Assembly (NCBI RefSeq): GCF_000626715.1
Contig: NZ_AQRA01000010.1
Span: 124,001-188,000, forward strand
DNA length: 64,000 nucleotides
Direction of reading: 5' to 3'
DNA from: Aquimarina atlantica
GTDB taxonomy: Bacteria; Bacteroidota; Bacteroidia; Flavobacteriales; Flavobacteriaceae
Shown here: positions 57,521 to 64,000 of the stretch, one piece after another
Layout of the letters: each line of letters begins with the position of its first letter
Position numbering within the stretch: position 1 is the stretch's first letter
Position numbers and translations under genes: made by a program
Notes under the pieces: generated by a model
What the model was told of the DNA's origin: nothing
The model's database searches: none
Seen by the model: the letters and a program-made list of their open reading frames with translations, nothing else

Positions 57521-58876
57521 ATGCAATTTCAAGTTTCTAATGAGTTAATCGAACAGGTAAGACACCTTATCCAAGAAGAAGGTGATGCTCGCTTGCGCGA
57601 AATGCTTAGTGAAATACATTTTGCTGATGTTGCAGAAATTATTAGTGAACTTGGCTTATCTGAAGCCACTTATCTTATTAAATTATTAGATAGCGAAAAA
57701 ACCTCTGAAGCTCTTATGGAACTCGAAGAGGATTTTCGTGAACGTATTCTTGAAAACCTTTCTGCAAAAGAAATTGCAGAAGAGTTAGAAGAAATGGATA
57801 CCGATGATGCCGCAGATGTTGTTGCAGAGCTCCCTGATGATCGGGCAGAAAAAGTAATTGCAGAGATAGAAGACGAAAAACGTGCAGAAGATATCAAAGA
57901 GCTTCTCACTTATGATGAAGATACTGCTGGTGGTCTAATGGCCAAAGAGCTGGTAAAAGTGAAAGAAACCTGGACCGTAGCTGGTTGTGTTCGCGAAATG
58001 CGACGACAAGCAGAAAATGTTACCCGGGTACATTCTATTTATGTTGTGGATAAAGAAGGTAAGCTAAAAGGAAGGCTATCACTAAAAGATTTACTTACTG
58101 CCTCTGCAAAAACCCATATTAGTGAAGTATATATTCCTAATGTAGATTATGTAGATGTAAACACAGAAGGGGAAGAAGTTGCTCGTATTATGCAAAAATA
58201 TGATCTTGAAGCTATTCCTGTAGTTGATAATGAAGGTATATTGATGGGGCGTGTAACCATTGATGATATTGTGGATTTTATAAAAGACGAAGCAGAAAAA
58301 GATTATCAGTTGGCAGCTGGTATCTCGCAAGATGTAGAAGCAGATGATAATGTATGGGAGCTTACCAGAGCACGATTACCCTGGTTGATTTTAGGCCTTT
58401 TTGGAGGATTAGGAAGTGTATTCATTATGCAGGATTTTGAAGATGTAATGACCAATCCAAGAATTAGAGATCTATTTTTCTATACGCCACTAATTGCTGC
58501 TATGGCAGGAAACGTAGGTGTACAATCTTCTGCAATTATAGTACAGGGATTAGCAAATAATGTAGTAAAAGGAAGCTTGCTAAATCGATTACTGAAAGAA
58601 GTAAGTCTTAGTTTAATTAATGGTTCTGCACTGGCGCTGCTTATTATTCTTTTTGGTTTTATTATGAAGTATGAAATCTCATTTAGCTTAACAATAGCAG
58701 CAGCACTTATGAGTGTTATTATCGTAGCAGCGCTTATCGGTACTTTTGTTCCTATTATTCTGGACAAAAGAGGTATTGATCCTGCAATTGCCACAGGTCC
58801 TTTTATTACCACCAGTAATGATATTTTTGGGATTTTCTTATTCTTTTATATTGCAAAACTTATTTTAGGGTTTTAG
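57521..58876 (+). CDS. mgtE: Magnesium transporter MgtE
   Basis: A 451-aa Mg2+ channel. The acidic N domain comes first (DDAADVVAELPDDRAEKVIAE), then a CBS pair (about residues 135-260, with VHSIYVVDKEGKLKGRLSLKD and YDLEAIPVVDNEG), a plug helix and five transmembrane helices from about 285 to 450. The pore-side signature (AAMAGNVGVQSSAIIVQGLA) is intact. The N and CBS domains gate the channel by cytoplasmic magnesium (family knowledge). Appears monocistronic or leads into the thioesterase gene 63 bp on. Confidence 0.95.
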   Translation: MQFQVSNELIEQVRHLIQEEGDARLREMLSEIHFADVAEIISELGLSEATYLIKLLDSEKTSEALMELEEDFRERILENLSAKEIAEELEEMDTDDAADVVAELPDDRAEKVIAEIEDEKRAEDIKELLTYDEDTAGGLMAKELVKVKETWTVAGCVREMRRQAENVTRVHSIYVVDKEGKLKGRLSLKDLLTASAKTHISEVYIPNVDYVDVNTEGEEVARIMQKYDLEAIPVVDNEGILMGRVTIDDIVDFIKDEAEKDYQLAAGISQDVEADDNVWELTRARLPWLILGLFGGLGSVFIMQDFEDVMTNPRIRDLFFYTPLIAAMAGNVGVQSSAIIVQGLANNVVKGSLLNRLLKEVSLSLINGSALALLIILFGFIMKYEISFSLTIAAALMSVIIVAALIGTFVPIILDKRGIDPAIATGPFITTSNDIFGIFLFFYIAKLILGF

Positions 58877-58939
58877 TTCGCAAATTTTCTCATAAATTTT
58901 AAAATAATTGTATTTTTAATCTATTCAACTCTCCTATTC

Positions 58940-59335
58940 ATGAAATCCGAAATTTTTGAATTCCATTTTACGGTTCCAAAGTCTGCAATAGATGATATGG
59001 ATCATGTAAATAATGTAGTGTATCTACAATGGGTACAAGATGTTGCCAAAAAGCATTGGGAATCCAGAACTAGTAAGGATATTAGGAATACTTATGTTTG
59101 GGTAGTTCTTAATCATTATATAGAATATCATAACCCTGCTTTCGAAAATGATGAAGTCACGCTACAAACCTGGATCCATAATTATAAGGGTGTTAGGAGT
59201 GAACGTCATACCAAAATCATAAATACAACCACTCAAAAAGTATTAGTTTCTGCTAAGACTAGCTGGTGTTTTTTACACAAAGAAACGCTAAGGCCGGCAA
59301 GGATCCCAGATGAAATCACTTCTTTGTTTCTCTAA
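58940..59335 (+). CDS. Acyl-CoA thioesterase, 4HBT hot-dog family
   Basis: A 131-aa single hot-dog protein: FTVPKSAIDDMDHVNNVVYLQ, VQDVAKKHW, NHYIEYHNPAFENDEVTLQT and RHTKIINTTT. Asp in DMDHVNN is the usual catalytic or structural acid of YbgC-like enzymes. It hydrolyses acyl-CoA esters; the chain length cannot be told. No link to the PKS locus. Confidence 0.88.
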   Translation: MKSEIFEFHFTVPKSAIDDMDHVNNVVYLQWVQDVAKKHWESRTSKDIRNTYVWVVLNHYIEYHNPAFENDEVTLQTWIHNYKGVRSERHTKIINTTTQKVLVSAKTSWCFLHKETLRPARIPDEITSLFL

Positions 59336-59457
59336 TAATAAAGAGGTACGTATTGCTTCTTGAAAAGAAAAATAACAATAATACAGCAGAAATAGAATAT
59401 AAATTTACAGTTTAAATATAGTATTTTGGTTAATCCCTTATCGACTTATAAACAAAA

Positions 59458-59487
59458 GGAAGATGTTTGATAAATCAAACACCCTCC
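59458..59487 (-). terminator. Hairpin downstream of the GIN-domain gene
   Basis: On the minus strand GGAGGGTGTTTGA pairs with TCAAACATCTTCC (13 bp, two G-U pairs, loop TTTA) and is followed by TTTTG. It lies between two convergent genes and can end the GIN transcript. Confidence 0.55.
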
Positions 59488-59540
59488 TCCGTCAAGTCAA
59501 GTTATAGTTGTTAATAAAAAATAATGTAATGCAGTGTTAA

Positions 59541-60380
59541 TTACTTTTTTATGATTTTGGTCCGATCAGTAAGGGTTTTAACATCTAATTCGGGATTACC
59601 ATATACATAAACTATACTTTTTCCTTGCGCATAAAGCTCTAAATTTCTTTTAGCGTATACATATACATCTGCAGAATGATAAGTATTTAAGTCTGTAGAA
59701 GAAGTTTTCATTTTTTTTGCCTTGAGTTTTGATGAATCTTTAACATCAAAAGAAGCATAATCTGTATCTCCGTCAATATTCAATTCGGCAGCTTTATTCA
59801 TGGCAACTTTTATTTTATCTGTAATAACATATGCTTTAAGATCTGTTTTGCCATTCATAGTGATTGCTACATTTTCTGATTTGATTTTAACTTTCCCTTT
59901 CACTTTATCATATAAAGTAATTCTAACATCATCTGCTTTCACATCTAAATCCAAATCACTCGAATCATAACCGGTGATAAATAATTTTTCAGAAATCAAT
60001 TTTTTATCACTCTTTATCTTAGCATCATTTCTAAGTATAATATGCTCTATCTCTTTTGCATTTAAACTAATTTCTAGTTTTTTGCTTCTCACTATTCTAT
60101 TGGTTGTATATATTTTTAATACACTATCTGTTACTTTAAACTGAACGATATCAATTAGGTTTTCATCTGTTTTTAGATAATATCCATTTTGATCATTTTG
60201 ATTTAGAACTATTTTTAATTCGTCATCAATTTCGACAGTATTAAATGTTTCAGGAATATCTTTGGTAAGTTCTTTTACAACCCTGTTTCCCTTAATTTTT
60301 GGCTTTTTTTGTGCAAAAATGGATATACTAAGGGACAATAAAGCAACTATACATATAGATTTTTTTATTCTAAGGCTCAT
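59541..60380 (-). CDS. Secreted GIN-domain (DUF2807) protein
   Basis: A 279-aa protein. A signal peptide (ICIVALLSLSISIFAQ) is followed by a beta-helical DUF2807/GIN domain built of short repeating strands (FNTVEIDDELKIVLNQ, LEISLNAKEIEHIILRNDAK, AELNIDGDTDYASFDVKDSS). Such proteins are periplasmic or surface proteins of unknown function, sometimes called auto-transporter adhesin head-like. It is transcribed toward the thioesterase gene. Confidence 0.85.
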   Translation of the reverse strand: MSLRIKKSICIVALLSLSISIFAQKKPKIKGNRVVKELTKDIPETFNTVEIDDELKIVLNQNDQNGYYLKTDENLIDIVQFKVTDSVLKIYTTNRIVRSKKLEISLNAKEIEHIILRNDAKIKSDKKLISEKLFITGYDSSDLDLDVKADDVRITLYDKVKGKVKIKSENVAITMNGKTDLKAYVITDKIKVAMNKAAELNIDGDTDYASFDVKDSSKLKAKKMKTSSTDLNTYHSADVYVYAKRNLELYAQGKSIVYVYGNPELDVKTLTDRTKIIKK

Positions 60381-60627
60381 TTCAATTTGTGTTTAAGTGT
60401 CTTTATAAATTAAGACACCGTCTTTTAAAAAAGTCACATTTGAATCCTTACTAAAAAAATCTGAAGCTGTTTTTTACAACCAAATATTCTTTAAGCAGTA
60501 TCGAATTATGGCGATATACCATTATGTTTTTCATTGCTTATTTCTATGTTCTATGTGATTACATTGAGCCTTTCGAATAAATTTAGGATTAGTGTAGTTA
60601 AAAATGATATTAATGAAGATTTTCCCT

Positions 60628-61482
60628 TTATTGCTTCACAATTTTAAATGTAGCTCCACGATCAATTGACACAAAGTAAATACCTTGTGGTAATTGCTTC
60701 ATAGGTACTATCACTTGTCCCGAAGTAATAATATACTCTCCAGAAGAAACCCAAACCCCTAAAGCATTATATATCGACACGTTTATCGTTTGCAATTGAG
60801 TGTCGGGAAGGGTAAGGGTAACATCTCCATTCGTTGGGTTGGGTGCAATACTTACCTGATCAAACAAACTAACTTTGGTAGCTAGTTTCCCCTGGCAATC
60901 TGCATTTGAAGATATTTCTAACTCATCTCCATGTTGTACTTCTACAGTAAAATTCTTGGCTGTATACTCCCCTACTATTTCATTATTAATCTTTGCTGTA
61001 TAAGGTGTAGTACCTGTATTTATTTCAACATTTACTTTTGCAGTTGCAGCTTGAGTAATTATATTGGTTGTCCCTGTTAAACTTTCTGTATGATATACAT
61101 CGGCTATTTTTGAAACATTGTTATTTTTCTCATAATACTTTAATGCTTCTACATAATACTCAATCGCTTTTGGGTACTCTGCCTTTCTTCTATGCACAAC
61201 ACCCAACTGTACATACAATGCTGTTCTAAACTTTTGATAATGGTCTTCTGTTTTATTTTCGAGTAATGTTAATCCTTGATCAAAATAACCTTCAGCCGAA
61301 CTAAAATCTCGATTTAGCTGGTATTCACCAAGCTTAAGCATTGCCTTTATCTTAGTTGTATCTTCTATAGAAGTATTTAATGCAGATTTAAGACGCACCA
61401 AGGTAGTATCAACTTCTTGTGAGAAAAGTATTGTGATATTTATAAATAAAAGAAATAGTGCTATTAATTTTTCTGTTTTCAA
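60628..61482 (-). CDS. Chimeric TPR protein with type IX secretion C-terminal domain
   Basis: A 284-aa protein. It has a signal peptide (LIALFLLFINITILFSQ), then to about residue 128 the TPR region typical of the periplasmic part of flavobacterial sensor kinases (DTTKIKAMLKLGEYQLNRDF, YPKAIEYYVEALKYYEK). After ADVYH the sequence changes to a beta-rich extracellular segment and a Por/type IX sorting domain (VSIAPNPTNGDVTLTLPD, IYNALGV, LPQGIYFVSIDRG). The two halves belong to different protein classes, so it looks like a product of deletion or recombination that joined two genes in frame. If made, it should be exported and anchored by the T9SS. Confidence 0.75.
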   Translation of the reverse strand: MKTEKLIALFLLFINITILFSQEVDTTLVRLKSALNTSIEDTTKIKAMLKLGEYQLNRDFSSAEGYFDQGLTLLENKTEDHYQKFRTALYVQLGVVHRRKAEYPKAIEYYVEALKYYEKNNNVSKIADVYHTESLTGTTNIITQAATAKVNVEINTGTTPYTAKINNEIVGEYTAKNFTVEVQHGDELEISSNADCQGKLATKVSLFDQVSIAPNPTNGDVTLTLPDTQLQTINVSIYNALGVWVSSGEYIITSGQVIVPMKQLPQGIYFVSIDRGATFKIVKQ

Positions 61483-61546
61483 GTTAAATACTCTTAAAAT
61501 ACGGTTTGATTATTACCAAAGATACTCTATCTAATCTTTTATTAAC

Positions 61547-61554
61547 TAATTTTG
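61547..61554 (+). promoter_or_regulatory. TAnnTTTG -7 box for the 2-hydroxyacid dehydrogenase
   Basis: TAATTTTG, ending 18 bp before the chosen ATG at 61573. It overlaps an upstream in-frame ATG at 61552, which favours the later start. Confidence 0.55.
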
Positions 61555-61572
61555 GAGACCTATACAAAATAT

Positions 61573-62514
61573 ATGAAAGTACTTCACCTTGACACAAATC
61601 ATCCCCTACTTTTAAATCAGCTTGTCGCTGCAGGTTTCGAAAATCATGAAGATTATACTTCTACAAAAGAAGAAATAGAATCCAAAATCCATAATTATAG
61701 TGGGATTATCATTCGCAGTAGATTTAAAATTGATAAAAGTTTTCTTGACAAAGCCAAAAACTTAAAATTTATAGGGCGAGTAGGTGCTGGCCTGGAAAAT
61801 ATCGACATCCTACATGCCGAGAAATTAGGCGTTAAACTATTTAACGCACCAGAAGGAAATCGCAATGCTGTTGGTGAACATGCATTGGGTATGATTTTAT
61901 CATTATTCAACAAAATGAATATTGCTGACCAAAGTGTACGAAATGGGCAATGGCTTCGCGAAGAACATCGGGGTATCGAATTAGATGGAAAAACAGTTAG
62001 TATTATTGGATATGGTAATATGGGCAGAGCCTTTGCCAAAAAACTACGTGGTTTTGCGGTAGAAGTCATTTGTTATGATATTAAAGATGATGTAGAAAAC
62101 AGCGATGCAACACAAGTAGAACTTGATGAGCTTTTTGAAAAGACCGATGTATTAAGCCTTCATACCCCAGAAACCCCTAAAACAATCGGCATGATTAACT
62201 CTAAATTTATTCATAACTTTAAAAAACCGTTTTGGCTGATCAACACTGCCAGAGGAAAAAGTGTTGTTACCAAAGATCTGGTCAAAGGTATAGAAGAAGG
62301 AAAAATCTTAGGAGCAGGGTTAGATGTTTTAGAATACGAAAAATCATCTTTTGAAAACTTATTTGCTTCAGAAAAAGAAATGTCAACAGAATTTAAGGAA
62401 CTCCTTAAAATGAATAATGTGATCTTAAGTCCACATGTCGCAGGCTGGACTGTAGAATCTAAAGAAAAATTAGCACAGACCATCGTTGATAAAATTAAAG
62501 CAGAGTTTTGTTAA
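61573..62514 (+). CDS. D-isomer-specific 2-hydroxyacid dehydrogenase (3-phosphoglycerate dehydrogenase-like)
   Basis: 313 aa from the ATG at 61573. Catalytic-domain start MKVLHLDTNHPLLLNQL, then GRVGAGLENID, the NAD-binding GYGNMGRAFAKKL followed by an acidic strand end (CYDIKDD), NTARGKSVV with the substrate arginine, a glutamate in LDVLEYE and the catalytic histidine in LSPHVAGW. It oxidises or reduces a 2-hydroxy acid with NAD(H). The short length without ACT domain resembles flavobacterial SerA, but serC is not adjacent, so the substrate is uncertain. The next gene starts inside its stop region. Confidence 0.88.
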   Translation: MKVLHLDTNHPLLLNQLVAAGFENHEDYTSTKEEIESKIHNYSGIIIRSRFKIDKSFLDKAKNLKFIGRVGAGLENIDILHAEKLGVKLFNAPEGNRNAVGEHALGMILSLFNKMNIADQSVRNGQWLREEHRGIELDGKTVSIIGYGNMGRAFAKKLRGFAVEVICYDIKDDVENSDATQVELDELFEKTDVLSLHTPETPKTIGMINSKFIHNFKKPFWLINTARGKSVVTKDLVKGIEEGKILGAGLDVLEYEKSSFENLFASEKEMSTEFKELLKMNNVILSPHVAGWTVESKEKLAQTIVDKIKAEFC

Positions 62515-63128
62515 AACAAATATTTACTACATTATTATCAAACTACACTCAAGATTCAGACTATATTGAATCCTTGTGGAGTGATATTTCCAAACAACAT
62601 CATAAAAAAACCAGATACTACCATAATCTTTCACATCTAGACTATCTTTATCATAATTTGGTCGAAGTCAAAAACAAAATCAAAGATTGGGATATGGTTT
62701 TATTTGCTTTGTTTTATCATGATTATACGTACAACGTATTAAAACAGGATAATGAAGAACAAAGTGCAAAGAAGGCAATAGCAGTACTAAATTCATTATC
62801 TATAGATAAAAACCGTATCATACTTTGTTCTGATATGATATTAGCCACCAAAGGGCACAACAATTCTGAAAGCAGTGATATTAATTATTTTACCGATGCT
62901 GATCTCTCTATATTAGGAAGTAGCTGGAAAAACTATGAGACGTATTACAAAAACGTAAGGAAAGAGTACAAATACTATCCCAATTTCATGTACAACAAAG
63001 GAAGGATCAAAGTTTTAAATCATTTTATACATATGCCGGCTATCTTTAAATCTGAATATTTCTACAAAAAATTTGAAGAGAAAGCCAAAGAAAACCTTCA
63101 GCAAGAAATTGATTTGCTTTCAAATTAA
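62508..63128 (+). CDS. HD-like predicted metal-dependent phosphohydrolase
   Basis: A 206-aa protein resembling HD-superfamily proteins of the 'predicted metal-dependent HD hydrolase' group: RYYHNLSHLDYLYHNLVEV, the HD pair in FYHDYTYNVLKQDNEEQSAK and ILATKGHNN. The start is most likely the TTG at 62508, which overlaps the dehydrogenase stop by seven bases; no ATG is available upstream of the conserved part. Substrate unknown. Confidence 0.8.
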   Translation: MLKQIFTTLLSNYTQDSDYIESLWSDISKQHHKKTRYYHNLSHLDYLYHNLVEVKNKIKDWDMVLFALFYHDYTYNVLKQDNEEQSAKKAIAVLNSLSIDKNRIILCSDMILATKGHNNSESSDINYFTDADLSILGSSWKNYETYYKNVRKEYKYYPNFMYNKGRIKVLNHFIHMPAIFKSEYFYKKFEEKAKENLQQEIDLLSN

Positions 63129-63153
63129 ATTTCAGTTTTACTACATTTATAGA

Positions 63154-63570
63154 GTGAAGAAAACAATTTTTACTTTTGCAGCTTTAGTCCTGGCAATACT
63201 AGCTCTTTTTCAGTTAAGTAAATACAGTGTCATTGCAGGAGACACATCGATAGAAACCGTAATTGCCATAATCGCTGTTATTTTTTTTGTAATTGGTATT
63301 GTAATCAACAAAAGAGTTCTGCACAAAACAAAAAAGCCTACACAGAAAATAAATTATCAAAAAATTGAAGAACTGGGATTAAGTAAACGAGAGTATGAAG
63401 TTTTATGCCAGATTGCTATGGGATTATCTAATAAAGAAATCGCCGAAAAACTCTTTGTTTCAGAAAGCACTATAAAAACTCATGTTTCTAATATGCTCGT
63501 AAAACTAGATGCGAAACGACGTACTCAAGCTATACAAATTGCAAAAGAGTTACAAATTATACCGCTTTAA
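63154..63570 (+). CDS. Membrane-bound LuxR-type DNA-binding regulator
   Basis: About 138 aa from a GTG at 63154. Two hydrophobic segments (TFAALVLAILALFQLSKYSV and VIAIIAVIFFVIGIVI) precede a GerE/LuxR helix-turn-helix: GLSKREYEVLCQIAMGLSNK, EIAEKLFVSESTIKTHVSNM, then LVKLDAKRRTQAI. There is no receiver domain. A longer frame from a TTG at 63073 would overlap the HD gene and add a non-conserved lead; I reject it. Such membrane HTH proteins usually stand directly before a DUF4199 gene in flavobacteria, as here. Confidence 0.85.
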   Translation: MKKTIFTFAALVLAILALFQLSKYSVIAGDTSIETVIAIIAVIFFVIGIVINKRVLHKTKKPTQKINYQKIEELGLSKREYEVLCQIAMGLSNKEIAEKLFVSESTIKTHVSNMLVKLDAKRRTQAIQIAKELQIIPL

Positions 63571-63636
63571 CGTATTTCAACCTCATATATTCTAAATTTC
63601 ATACTTTAGTATGAATGCTGTTTATTAGTCTAAATT

Positions 63637-63644
63637 TACATTTG
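63637..63644 (+). promoter_or_regulatory. TAnnTTTG -7 box for the DUF4199 gene
   Basis: TACATTTG, about 28 bp before the ATG at 63672. Confidence 0.5.
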
Positions 63645-63671
63645 GGTCTAACAATAAATACATATAAATAG

Positions 63672-64000
63672 ATGAAAAATACAATTATACGTTATGGGTT
63701 ACGAAGTGCCGTTTCCATATGTTTGTTAGCACTTGCAGGATGGTTTTTAGGGAAAAATCTGGATTACTCTATTCAGGAAGTAATTGGATATGCCGGAATA
63801 ATAGTATCATTACTTTTTGTGTTCCTTGGTATCAAACATTATCGGGATAAAGAAAATAATGGTATTGTTTCTTTCGGAAAAGCATTATTAATAGGTATAC
63901 TTATCACTCTTATTGCTGCTTTGGCCTTTGGGATATTAGATGTAATTTATATCGAATATATCAACCCAGATTTTGTCACCGAATACTATTCGCATTACGT
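63672..64000 (+). CDS. DUF4199 membrane protein, cut by the window edge
   Basis: The frame from the ATG at 63672 is open to the window end (109 codons). It reads MKNTIIRYGLRSAVSICLLA, two membrane helices (about residues 12-24 and 38-55), the conserved GIKHYRDKENNGIVSFGKAL stretch, a third helix and IYIEYINPDFVTEYY. This is the DUF4199 pattern of Bacteroidota, whose function is unknown. The C-terminus is outside the window. Confidence 0.85.
   Translation, partial: MKNTIIRYGLRSAVSICLLALAGWFLGKNLDYSIQEVIGYAGIIVSLLFVFLGIKHYRDKENNGIVSFGKALLIGILITLIAALAFGILDVIYIEYINPDFVTEYYSHY

Overview
The window is chromosomal DNA of a flavobacterium (Bacteroidota, probably marine Flavobacteriaceae; an Aquimarina-like genus is only a guess). 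The evidence is the low G+C, TAnnTTTG promoter boxes, a type IX secretion C-terminal tail, an UpxY/NusG-type antiterminator, GIN, DUF4286 and DUF4199 proteins, and the typical flavobacterial housekeeping genes on the right. The window has two halves.

Left half (about 1-42,900, all on the minus strand, transcribed right to left): a giant trans-AT polyketide synthase (PKS) locus. It starts with a tandem-repeat leader (42037-42863) and an UpxY/RfaH-like antiterminator (41459-42040). Next come PKS A (30641-41191), a free glutamate-1-semialdehyde-type aminotransferase (28876-30630) and PKS C with a thioesterase (25128-28874). After these lies a four-gene membrane/tailoring block: an MMPL exporter, a LolA-like protein, a GMC oxidoreductase and a membrane-anchored START protein. 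The last gene is the 6135-residue PKS B (112-18519). No PKS carries an AT domain. The trans-AT and the HMG-synthase cassette expected for beta-branching are not in the window and may lie beyond position 1.

Domain order read from motifs. PKS B: LnmK-like, ACP, KS, ECH, ECH, ECH2, ACP(beta, Trp flag), KS, KR, ACP, KS, DH(dead), KR, cMT, ACP, KS, DH. PKS A: ACP, DUF2156-like, PLP beta-eliminating lyase, KS, DH, KR, ACP, KS, DH(doubtful). PKS C: ACP, half-ACP, KS0, ACP, TE. Both B and A end in KS-DH, and A and C begin with ACP, so B-A-C is a consistent assembly order although it is not the gene order. In that order a DUF plus PLP C-S lyase follows an ACP reached through a KS-DH. This is the logic of the leinamycin DUF-SH didomain, and it appears beside a LnmK-like loading domain and a beta-branching module. 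The most interesting hypothesis here is therefore a sulfur-inserting polyketide line in Bacteroidota. A ketoreductase-free last module plus the free aminotransferase suggests a beta-amino group near the carboxyl end.

Middle (42,000-45,600): four and a half copies of a ~188-bp repeat. The copy touching upxY holds an intact 45-codon ORF overlapping the upxY start; the other copies are frameshifted. Next are a small four-helix membrane protein, an HxlR regulator broken by one base, and a metzincin-like lipoprotein protease.

Right half (45,700-64,000): tRNA-Leu(CAA), prs, rplY, pth, ribF, an HTTM protein, a TPR histidine kinase, serS, a TPR protein, DUF4286, rsmA, mgtE, a thioesterase, a GIN protein, a chimeric TPR/T9SS gene, a 2-hydroxyacid dehydrogenase, an HD-like protein, a membrane LuxR-type regulator and a DUF4199 gene cut by the window edge.
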